Shown here: one piece after another, positions 5,480 to 11,927 of the stretch
How positions within the stretch are numbered: position 1 is the stretch's first letter
How the letters are laid out: every line of letters begins with the position of its first letter
Assembly: GCA_011389755.1 (NCBI GenBank)
Contig: JAABTR010000223.1
Span: forward strand, 1-13,811
Length of the DNA: 13,811 nt
Direction: 5' to 3'
DNA from: Deltaproteobacteria bacterium
Lineage (GTDB): Bacteria > Myxococcota_A > Polyangia > JAAYKL01
The notes under the pieces: generated by a model
What the model was told of the DNA's origin: nothing
What the model saw: the letters and a program-made list of their open reading frames with translations, nothing else
The model's database searches: none
Translations under genes and position numbers: made by a program

Positions 5480-8227
5480 ATGCCGTCTCCTAAAAGACAA
5501 ACGGACAAGATTGCCGTCTTTCTTACGTTCACTCTTCTTTACGCTCTTGCGTCATTTGCGCTCAAACTAGTGATACACCTCGTCTACTCCGATTTCCGCG
5601 GGGACACTCTCTATCGAATAAGCGCCGTCGCCGGGATAGCGGCCGACCTGGGCATCGGTTGTCTCGTCGGGGCCCTGGCCGCTTCGTTCCCAGGGAGGCT
5701 CCAGACCTGGATCTTCGGCTCCGCGTTCTGTGGCGTCGTCCTTTTCGCGACCGGAGCCGGGGCCCACTACCACGCGGCTCACAATCGGCTGCCGGGCAGG
5801 TCCGTTTGGACCTCCATCGACGGCCGCTCGGCCTTTGTCGAGCATTTCGGGGCCGTCGCGCCGCTGTGGATGCTGGCGCTGGAGGTTGCCTTGTTCGCGG
5901 CGGCGGTCGGCATCTTGGCCCCGCGGATGGCCACGTCTCTCCATTATTTTTTGCGTCTCTCCCGGCGCCGCTCCTCGATCACTCTCCTGAGCACGTGCGC
6001 CGTGGCCGCCCTCGTCGCCACGATCACCGGCCTGAGTTTGGACGGCCAGCCGCGTTTCGCCATGACGCCGGCGATCGTCCATAGCTTCACACAGCCGTCC
6101 ATCACTCCCAAGATCTCAAAGGCGCCCAAGGCGCCTCCCGAGCCAGAGCCCGTACCCGAGCCAGAGCCCACACCCGAGCCAAAACCGGTCGAAATCGAAG
6201 ATCTTTCGGTGGAAGAGCTCGCGGCCATCGTGCAGCAAAGCCTGGCTCCCGAAAACATGTCCGGAGTCGAAGACAAAGAGCACCCCTACTGCCGCCTCCC
6301 CTCTTCGGAGCCCAAGACGGCCAAGGCGCCGCGGAACGTCATCGTGGTCGTCCTCGAGAAAGTGGGAGCTGACGCCGCGCTCGCCTCCGCGGGCGGCGAG
6401 CCGCTCATGCCGAACCTCGCGCGCATGGCCGAGGAAGGGATCTTCTTCGATCGGTTCTTTGCCTCGGGAAACCGCGTCGATCAGGGGCTCGTGGGGATGC
6501 TCTCGGGCATCCCCCCCTCGCCCATGGGCCGCCTGCTCGATCGGGTTCCAATACCGCGCCTCGAAGGCCTCCCGAAGACCCTCGAGGAATATGGGTTCGC
6601 GACGATTTTCGTCGGGGGGAGCGAGCTGTCAGCCCATCAGCAGCGCCACTACCTCAGGCAGGTCGGCTTCGAGCGAATCATCGAGCCCAACTTGACCCGC
6701 GATGTGCTCGCAGAGGACGGCTCACTGACGAACAAAAAGACCTTGGCCAACTTCAAGCGCGTCCTTCGCAACCACAACAAACGCGACAAACGGCCCTACT
6801 TCGCCTTGATACACCTCACCCAGACAGGTGCCCGCGTCGCCGGCCAACATGGCGTATCGAACAGCGAGGTGCCTGGAGCCTTGAAAGAGACAGATCGTGC
6901 TCTGGAAAACCTGCATGGCTGGTATTTAAAGAACGAACAACCCGGCGACACGGTGCTCATCGTCACTTCGAGTTACGCCGCCGACCTTTTTGGTACGAGA
7001 CAGGCCGCAGAAGAGGAAAACGCGCCTTTGTTTCGGGTCCCCTTTTTGGTCCTGGGGCTCGGTGACGAAGAAAAACGAGAATTACCGAACCGTGTCAAAG
7101 ATCGCATCGGCGGTCATCTCGACTTGCCCCAAACCGTCCTTGGCTTACTGGGCATCTCGGCCACCGGTTGTTACCAAGGGCGCGATCTCCTCTCCCGCGG
7201 TGAGTGGCCCGAGTCGCGCCGCGTGGTCTCGGTGGGCGGACCAGAAGCGCAGCGCGTCTACTTCCACGAAAAGGGTGGTGTTACATACGAAATAATCGGC
7301 GATGGAGCCGAAATCGTCACCTACAAAGCTCCCCACGAGGGCTCAGAAGATGGTTTTCCGAGCGAAAAACACGTCGAAAACATCCTCACACTGTATCGGG
7401 CCTTTTTTGCGCTCAACAGTCACATCGACCTCAAAGATGCCTACGCGCCTTCTTTGGACTCCCAGACCACACCTCTTTCCGCCATAAAAACGATCTCGGC
7501 CGCTGACAAACCTGTCGCCGTCTCCTGGATGGGCCGCACGTCGGGAGAGCCCTGTCCAAGCTGCGCTCCCGACGGCAGCATGCGAGCGGTCCTCAACGCG
7601 CAGAGGGCCGGATTCGGATGGGTGCTTCTGGAGCTCCAGCTCTCCAAAGACGAGGTGCCGGTCATCTCCCCGGAACAACATTTCCGTTTGAGAAGTGGAA
7701 AAGTCATCACCACCGACGCGTTCCCCTATCGCAAGCTCGAGGCGAGGACTCTGGGCGCCATAACACGCCTCAAAGAGATGCTGGACCGCTACCGCAACAC
7801 CATGGATTTCGTCTTGAATCTCCCCGCGACGGGAGACGAAAAGCGAGATCTCACCTTGTCGAGCCAGACCCTGCGCATGCTGCGCAAACTCGCGCCGCGC
7901 CAGGACGTGATCTTGACGAGCGCCGACCTGCGCATGGCCACCTTGCTGGCTCACCACGGCCCGGTCTCGACGGCTTTTCAGATGCCCGAGGCCGAGGTCG
8001 AGCAGCGGTGGCTGGACTACGCTGTGCTCTCAGGGTTCGACTGGGTTCAGATCCACGCCGACTTTGTCGATCCGGAGTTCGTCCGCAAGTGCCACGACCT
8101 CGGCTTGAAGATCCTCGCCTACGGAATAGAAAAAAAGGCCTTGAACAGCCGCTTCGAAGAGGCCGTCCCCGATGCCATCCTCGTCGAGAAAACCCCCGGC
8201 TGGCTGAAAAAACGCCGCCGCCGATAG
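5480..8227 (+). CDS. Five-TM membrane protein with degenerate LtaS/YejM-like sulfatase domain fused to a degenerate GDPD-like domain
   Basis: A 915-residue inner-membrane protein. Five hydrophobic segments (about 11-35, 47-69, 74-97, 125-147, 167-187) are followed by a Pro/Glu-rich linker (about 205-240). A periplasmic sulfatase-fold domain spans about 286-600: NVIVVVLEKVGAD keeps one metal-ligand Glu (E293), but the nucleophile Thr of the R-T-x-x-G motif is V333 (NRVDQGLVGMLSG) and the metal-binding Asp-His pair is S498-Y499 (VTSSYAADLF). A GDPD-like domain follows (about 678-905): only K723-D724 of the signature survives; the HR pair reads W683-M684, the HD pair S730-P731, and the later metal Glu is P782. 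Five TM helices plus a non-catalytic LtaS-like domain recall YejM/PbgA, a regulator of LPS synthesis, but the C-terminal domain is extra. The start at 5480 is uncertain (no good Shine-Dalgarno; in-frame GTG at 5444). The function is not known. Confidence 0.82.
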   Translation: MPSPKRQTDKIAVFLTFTLLYALASFALKLVIHLVYSDFRGDTLYRISAVAGIAADLGIGCLVGALAASFPGRLQTWIFGSAFCGVVLFATGAGAHYHAAHNRLPGRSVWTSIDGRSAFVEHFGAVAPLWMLALEVALFAAAVGILAPRMATSLHYFLRLSRRRSSITLLSTCAVAALVATITGLSLDGQPRFAMTPAIVHSFTQPSITPKISKAPKAPPEPEPVPEPEPTPEPKPVEIEDLSVEELAAIVQQSLAPENMSGVEDKEHPYCRLPSSEPKTAKAPRNVIVVVLEKVGADAALASAGGEPLMPNLARMAEEGIFFDRFFASGNRVDQGLVGMLSGIPPSPMGRLLDRVPIPRLEGLPKTLEEYGFATIFVGGSELSAHQQRHYLRQVGFERIIEPNLTRDVLAEDGSLTNKKTLANFKRVLRNHNKRDKRPYFALIHLTQTGARVAGQHGVSNSEVPGALKETDRALENLHGWYLKNEQPGDTVLIVTSSYAADLFGTRQAAEEENAPLFRVPFLVLGLGDEEKRELPNRVKDRIGGHLDLPQTVLGLLGISATGCYQGRDLLSRGEWPESRRVVSVGGPEAQRVYFHEKGGVTYEIIGDGAEIVTYKAPHEGSEDGFPSEKHVENILTLYRAFFALNSHIDLKDAYAPSLDSQTTPLSAIKTISAADKPVAVSWMGRTSGEPCPSCAPDGSMRAVLNAQRAGFGWVLLELQLSKDEVPVISPEQHFRLRSGKVITTDAFPYRKLEARTLGAITRLKEMLDRYRNTMDFVLNLPATGDEKRDLTLSSQTLRMLRKLAPRQDVILTSADLRMATLLAHHGPVSTAFQMPEAEVEQRWLDYAVLSGFDWVQIHADFVDPEFVRKCHDLGLKILAYGIEKKALNSRFEEAVPDAILVEKTPGWLKKRRRR
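6137..6190 (+). repeat. 18-base tandem repeat encoding a PEPEPx linker
   Basis: Two near-identical 18-base units (6137-6154, 6155-6172; CCCGAGCCAGAGCCC plus three variable bases) and a diverged third (6173-6190) encode PEPEPV, PEPEPT and PEPKPV. This rigid extended stretch starts at residue 220 and separates the membrane part from the periplasmic domains. Confidence 0.85.
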
Positions 8228-8275
8228 GGGCGGGGCCAATCACCGCCACGGATCCCCGGAGCTACGATCGATTGT

Positions 8276-9658
8276 CTAGGGCTGAGCCACCTGCGGGGCT
8301 ATCGGCTCAGGGTTCTCGTACTCGGGTTTGAGCTTGGGCTCTTCCCGCCACATCGGCGTGTAGGTGAGATTCGCCATGACGCCGATAACATCGGCCGACG
8401 CGTCCTCGTAGCCCCACACGGGCAACCACGCCCTCAGGCCGACGGCGATTGAGCGTTTGCGAACGAAGACATCGAAGCCGGGCTCCAGCGCGATCATCCC
8501 CTGTCCGATCCTTCGCTCGGGGGTGGCGCGCCGGTCGAAGTCGCCGCCGTGGATATCGCGCCACGACTCCTGCGGAGAATAGATCATCCAAAAGTAGTGG
8601 ATGTAGCTATAACCGCTCGCCACCTGGAGATACGGCACGAACCGCTCCCAGATGGGGAGCTGAAAACGAACGAACGCGCCGGCGTGGGCGGTGAGCTGGA
8701 CAGCCTCGTACTTGTAATCATCCGGGTCGTGGTCGAACTGGTTCGTGGCTCCCGAGGCCGCGAACATCAGCTCGACGCCAAAGCCGAACCAGTCCGTCGG
8801 CAGGTACGCCGCGTCGAGCTTAAACGTCATGCCGATGTTCTGGGAGTAGCCCACGCGGCTATCGCACGCGCCGTCGCGATTTTCATCGATGCAGACCTTT
8901 GCCCGGTTGTCTCGCCAGTTGCGTATCGCCGGCCCGGTGGAGAACCCCAGCATCAAGCCGACCGGGCGACCGGGCGTCTCTGGAACGTAGTAAATGCGAC
9001 TGCGGCAGTACCAGGTTTGATGACAGGTGCTCTCCTGGCAATCGACAAACCCGTTTCCATCGTTGTCTTTGTTGTCCCGGCACCTCAAACCGAGCTCCGG
9101 CCCTTCCTCGCAATAGACGCTCGACGCGCACGAGGGCTCGGCGCAGTCGGTCAGGCCGTCCCCGTCGTTGTCGATGCCATCACCGCACGCAAAGCCCTGC
9201 TCGGTCCTCGAGCTGAGCGCTGCGGGTTCTCGGCACCACCGCTCATTGGCGCACGAGTCATCTTCACAGTCGACGCTTCCGTCCCCGTCGTTGTCGACGC
9301 CGTCACTGCACAGCACGCCCGTCTCCTGCACGACCGGCTCAGCGTCCGACAGGGCGCACATGGCGTAGATCCGGCAGTCTTCGTCCGCGCAGTCCGCGGC
9401 GCCGTCGCCGTCATTGTCAACGCCATCTTTACACGCCTCAAAAGAGGTCTCCTGCCCGTCTTTGTCACCGGAAGCTGTGGGCGTGGCGGAGACGGACGGC
9501 TCCGCCGCCTGGGGAGCTGGGGCCTCCTCAGAGGCAGGGGCCTGCTTTTGAGCCTCCGGCGTCGTCGCTTCATTTTTTTGAGGCTCGGCCTGGGCCCAAA
9601 GACTCGATGCGACCAAAAGACTCCCCAAGACCAGCAGAGACGATAGTTGAGTTTGCAT
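8276..9658 (-). CDS. Secreted MopE-like repeat protein with C-terminal outer-membrane beta-barrel
   Basis: A 460-residue exported protein. The N-terminal stretch to WAQA (about residue 24) is a signal peptide, followed by an Ala/Pro/Glu/Gln linker to about 70. Four Cys-rich repeats carry the core D-G-x-D-N-D-G-D-G at residues 78, 119, 160 and 195 (the last is D-N-K-D-N-D-G-N-G); each is flanked by four Cys in the order C-x-D...D-C...C...C. Such Asp-rich loops are typical of calcium-binding MopE-type motifs. From about 226 to the end, alternating aromatic/polar strands such as VGLMLGFSTGPA and AYLPTDWFGFGVELMF suggest an outer-membrane barrel; an EF-hand-like DENRDGACD lies in one loop. The start at 9656-9658 has AAGGAG nine bases upstream. 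The in-frame ATG at 9676 would give two extra Lys to the signal peptide but lacks a Shine-Dalgarno and sits at the predicted transcription start. The ligand is unknown. Confidence 0.85.
   Translation of the reverse strand: MQTQLSSLLVLGSLLVASSLWAQAEPQKNEATTPEAQKQAPASEEAPAPQAAEPSVSATPTASGDKDGQETSFEACKDGVDNDGDGAADCADEDCRIYAMCALSDAEPVVQETGVLCSDGVDNDGDGSVDCEDDSCANERWCREPAALSSRTEQGFACGDGIDNDGDGLTDCAEPSCASSVYCEEGPELGLRCRDNKDNDGNGFVDCQESTCHQTWYCRSRIYYVPETPGRPVGLMLGFSTGPAIRNWRDNRAKVCIDENRDGACDSRVGYSQNIGMTFKLDAAYLPTDWFGFGVELMFAASGATNQFDHDPDDYKYEAVQLTAHAGAFVRFQLPIWERFVPYLQVASGYSYIHYFWMIYSPQESWRDIHGGDFDRRATPERRIGQGMIALEPGFDVFVRKRSIAVGLRAWLPVWGYEDASADVIGVMANLTYTPMWREEPKLKPEYENPEPIAPQVAQP
9050..9427 (-). 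repeat. Four coding repeats of the D-G-x-D-N-D-G-D-G motif
   Basis: Core 27-base units at 9401-9427, 9278-9304, 9155-9181 and 9050-9076 are spaced 123, 123 and 105 bases apart. They are conserved mainly at the protein level and encode the Cys/Asp modules of the MopE-like protein. The fourth unit is the most diverged. Confidence 0.9.
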
Positions 9659-9667
9659 GTTTTTCAG

Positions 9668-9673
9668 CTCCTT
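9668..9673 (-). promoter_or_regulatory. Ribosome binding site of the MopE-like gene
   Basis: AAGGAG on the minus strand, nine bases before the ATG at 9656-9658. Same sequence and spacing as the dehydrogenase site at 2246. It supports the shorter start. Confidence 0.7.
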
Positions 9674-9684
9674 CATCAGTCCAG

Positions 9685-9713
9685 ATAATGTCGGCTCGTC
9701 TCCTGCCGGGCAA
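9685..9713 (-). promoter_or_regulatory. Candidate sigma70 promoter of the MopE-like gene
   Basis: TTGCCC (9708-9713) and CATTAT (9685-9690) on the minus strand are 17 bases apart, each matching consensus at 4 of 6 positions. It lies in the 84-base gap after the VanW-family gene. Transcription would start near 9678. Confidence 0.45.
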
Positions 9714-9742
9714 CCCCTTAAAAAACGCAAACGAAAATGATC

Positions 9743-11254
9743 TCATTCGTGAGATTGCTCATACCAAAGGTCATTCGGCCCTTGAACCATCCGCAGCGCG
9801 GGTTTGGCCCGGTAAGGGCTGTGGTTGTCGCTCTTGGGAGCATCTGGAGACGTCACACCCTTGGGAGCTGTACCCTTGTGCACGAACTGGGTCGTCGGCG
9901 GGTACTTGTCAAGGGTTTCGAAACGGTAAGCCACCTTGTCCCGTTCGAGGATCTGGTAGCGACGCACCCAGTATCCCGGGATCCCGTTCTGCGTCACGAG
10001 CTCGACCCCCTCGGGGAGCTTCGGATCATCGACCACCTTTACGGGATACGGCGATGTCCTGACGATGCGCCTGAGCAGGGTCACGGTGTACGGCCTCTCG
10101 CGCCCTCTGATCTCGGCCCGCAACAGCCCGTCGTTCATGGCAAAGTGGACCACGATGGGAAAATCGAAAGGGTTTTCTATTTTCAAATCCAGGTTCGGAT
10201 AGCTGACAGTCGCGTCGAGCCCGAGCTTGATGTAGGAGCTCGGCCTGGAGTGAGGCTGCCTCTCCCTGATGACCAGCCCGGCAAAAAACGAGGCGGCGTA
10301 GAGGGTGGAGGCCACCTGACACGTCCCGCCTCCCATCCCCTCGACGACCACGCCTCCCGCGATCACCGGCGCATATCTAAAACCTTTGGCTTCGCTGCGG
10401 TCACCCAAGGCGTCGTTGAAGCTGAAAACCTGCCCGGGCATGATGATCTCGCCATCCAGGCGGCTCGCCCCAAGTCGGAGGTTGTGGGTGCGATCGGCGT
10501 CCTTGCGCATCCGAGAGTAAGGCGTCTCGAAGAATCCGAGCACCCAAGTGGCGTCTATCTTTGCCAGCTGGGTCTTCGTGATGGGAGCTGCGACCTCTTC
10601 CACGACCATCTCGACGTCGTCTCGGCCATCTTGGAGGGCCCGGTCGAGCACGTCCAGAGTCGCGTAAACGTCCAGCCGACGCCCGTCGACATCGGGTACG
10701 ACGGTGCCTTTTTTAAAATCGAACCGCGCGCTCTGCGGTCTGCGGTCGATGACCTCCTTGAGCTCGACGAGGGATTCGACCGCGCTTGATCGCTCGAGAG
10801 AAAGGGGGACGGGGATATGAACAGGTCGGCCTGAGTGGCCCTCTTCGTGGAGATATCGATTGAGCACGCTCGCCGGGCGAGCCAGCCCCTCGAGCACCCT
10901 TTTGAGCGACGGCAGATCGGCGGCCGCGCCCAGGTCGACCCACCTGGTCTGGTGCTCGAACCCCGGCCCTTGGAGCGTTGCCAGGCCGGTCAGCCTTTGG
11001 CGCAGGTGCCTGAACACCCCGGCCGAGAGCCCGGCGCCGGTCTCGACCTCCAGCTCCCCGACAAAGGCCGAAGTTATCGGCTCTGGCCGAGGCTTCCACG
11101 GCTCGACGAGGAGGACGCCGGTGAGCCCCCCCAAGACCGCGATGACCAAAAAGAACACCACCTCGAAAGCGAGATCCCCTCGAGGCCTCTCGGAGGATTC
11201 ACGAGACGGCCAGGGTCTCGCGAACCACCTCAACATGTGCCGAACTTTTTGCAT
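9743..11254 (-). CDS. VanW-family membrane-anchored protein
   Basis: A 503-residue protein with a short basic N-terminus, one membrane segment (about 31-50, VVFFLVIAVLGGLTGVLLV) and a large domain outside the cytoplasm. The first part (about 65-240) resembles the peptidoglycan-binding-like (PG_binding_4) region that often precedes VanW. The VanW domain (about 265-400) is clear: PGQVFSFNDALGDRS, GGGTCQVASTLYAA with the invariant Cys at about C312, and SYPNLDLKIENPFDFPIVVH. VanW proteins were named from vancomycin-resistance clusters, but their biochemical role is not established and most, as here, are outside such clusters. The ATG at 11252-11254 is chosen over an in-frame GTG (11257) and TTG (11263) because AGG lies nine bases before it; the Shine-Dalgarno is weak. 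It follows queF by 103 bases and precedes the MopE-like gene by 84. Confidence 0.88.
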   Translation of the reverse strand: MQKVRHMLRWFARPWPSRESSERPRGDLAFEVVFFLVIAVLGGLTGVLLVEPWKPRPEPITSAFVGELEVETGAGLSAGVFRHLRQRLTGLATLQGPGFEHQTRWVDLGAAADLPSLKRVLEGLARPASVLNRYLHEEGHSGRPVHIPVPLSLERSSAVESLVELKEVIDRRPQSARFDFKKGTVVPDVDGRRLDVYATLDVLDRALQDGRDDVEMVVEEVAAPITKTQLAKIDATWVLGFFETPYSRMRKDADRTHNLRLGASRLDGEIIMPGQVFSFNDALGDRSEAKGFRYAPVIAGGVVVEGMGGGTCQVASTLYAASFFAGLVIRERQPHSRPSSYIKLGLDATVSYPNLDLKIENPFDFPIVVHFAMNDGLLRAEIRGRERPYTVTLLRRIVRTSPYPVKVVDDPKLPEGVELVTQNGIPGYWVRRYQILERDKVAYRFETLDKYPPTTQFVHKGTAPKGVTSPDAPKSDNHSPYRAKPALRMVQGPNDLWYEQSHE

Positions 11255-11266
11255 CACGATCAACCT

Positions 11267-11295
11267 GGATATCGAGCGAAGCCCCCCCTTGTCAA
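11267..11295 (-). promoter_or_regulatory. Possible promoter upstream of the VanW-family gene
   Basis: A perfect TTGACA lies on the minus strand at 11290-11295. The best -10 in range is weak (GATATC or TATCCA, spacers of 16 and 18). It would give a leader of only a few bases before the ATG at 11254, so it may be spurious. The rest of the 103-base gap has a run of seven C (11282-11288) and no clear hairpin. Confidence 0.25.
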
Positions 11296-11357
11296 GCCGA
11301 GACGGTCGCTAAGGGTTCGCTCAAGAATAGACGACACAAACCAAGCGCAGGTGATCT

Positions 11358-11792
11358 TCACGGGTAGGCGGCGGTCACCACGGTGTGCAGGCCGCCGCGG
11401 ACGGTGTAGTCGAGGACAACGGTCATCTTCTTGGGCCGAAATGCGGCCACGAGATCATCGAGGATCCGGTTGGCCGCGTGCTCTTGGACGATCCCCACGT
11501 TGCGGTACGACAGAAGGTAGTATTTAAGCGATTTCAGCTCGATGACCTGTTCGGTGGGGATGTAGCGGATCAGCAGCTTCCCGGTATCGGGCAGGCCCGT
11601 CCACGGGCAGACGGCGGTGAACTCCTCGGTATCTATCGCCACTTCGGTCTCGCTGCCCTGGTATTCATACGGAAAGCCGAGCAGCAGGTCCATGCGTATG
11701 GAGCCCTCGTCTTCCACGGGCAAGACGAGCTTGTTGTCGAGCTCTTTGTAGTGTCGCTCGAGGCTTTCCTTGTTTTCCTTGGCGTCATCCAT
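11358..11792 (-). CDS. queF: NADPH-dependent 7-cyano-7-deazaguanine reductase QueF
   Basis: A 144-residue cytoplasmic enzyme of the short (unimodular, T-fold) QueF class. It reduces preQ0 to preQ1 in queuosine tRNA-modification. The signature FTAVCPWTGLPDTG contains the catalytic Cys (C62), which forms a thioimide with the nitrile, and the proton-donating Asp seven residues later (D69). The family segment ELKSLKYYLLSYRN and the substrate-binding Glu in GIVQEHAAN follow. The C-terminal RGGLHTVV also fits. The start at 11790-11792 is preceded by GGGAGG with an 11-base spacer; longer in-frame starts up to 11867 would lie upstream of the -10 box of the promoter candidate at 11839-11867. No other queuosine gene (queC, queD, queE, tgt) and no preQ1 riboswitch-like sequence was seen nearby. 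Confidence 0.95.
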   Translation of the reverse strand: MDDAKENKESLERHYKELDNKLVLPVEDEGSIRMDLLLGFPYEYQGSETEVAIDTEEFTAVCPWTGLPDTGKLLIRYIPTEQVIELKSLKYYLLSYRNVGIVQEHAANRILDDLVAAFRPKKMTVVLDYTVRGGLHTVVTAAYP

Positions 11793-11838
11793 GACGGTGT
11801 CGACCTCCCTTGCGGCGCGCGCCCTTCGATGGAGCGAC

Positions 11839-11867
11839 AATCTAGGGAATGTGGGAATCATTGGCAA
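11839..11867 (-). promoter_or_regulatory. Candidate sigma70 promoter of queF
   Basis: TTGCCA (11862-11867) and TAGATT (11839-11844) on the minus strand have a 17-base spacer and match consensus at 5 and 4 of 6 positions. Transcription would begin near 11832, giving a leader of about 40 bases, too short for a riboswitch. Confidence 0.55.
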
Positions 11868-11883
11868 GGCTCATTGTGCCGCG

Positions 11884-11900
11884 ACAGAATTAACAGAATT
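11884..11900. repeat. Direct repeat upstream of the queF promoter
   Basis: ACAGAATT occurs twice, at 11884-11891 and 11893-11900, with a period of nine bases, just upstream of the queF -35 box and 28 bases past the glycosyltransferase stop codon. It could be an activator site or chance. No terminator hairpin was seen for the glycosyltransferase gene in 11793-11927. Confidence 0.3.
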
Positions 11901-11927
11901 GTCGGATGACCGCCCGCGAAGCGCTCC

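Noticed and set aside
8228..8275. Possible bidirectional terminator between the convergent YejM-like and MopE-like genes
   Set aside because: The 48 bases contain only short palindromes (GGATCC, CGATCG) and no stable stem followed by a T-run on either strand.
9050..9427. Regularly spaced repeats that might suggest a CRISPR array
   Set aside because: The units are 27-base, imperfect, about 123 bases apart and in frame with a secreted protein; they are protein repeats.
8549..9646. Plus-strand open frame of 365 codons opposite the MopE-like gene
   Set aside because: It mirrors the MopE-like repeats (repeated V-V-D-A stretches) and has no family features; the minus-strand protein has a signal peptide and conserved repeats.
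9737..10789. Plus-strand open frame of 350 codons opposite the VanW-family gene
   Set aside because: Shadow of the VanW frame; no domain, and the opposite strand shows the full VanW motif set.
9743..11254. VanW gene as evidence of a vancomycin-resistance cluster
   Set aside because: No ligase, dehydrogenase or dipeptidase of the van type is nearby; VanW-domain proteins are widespread outside resistance clusters.
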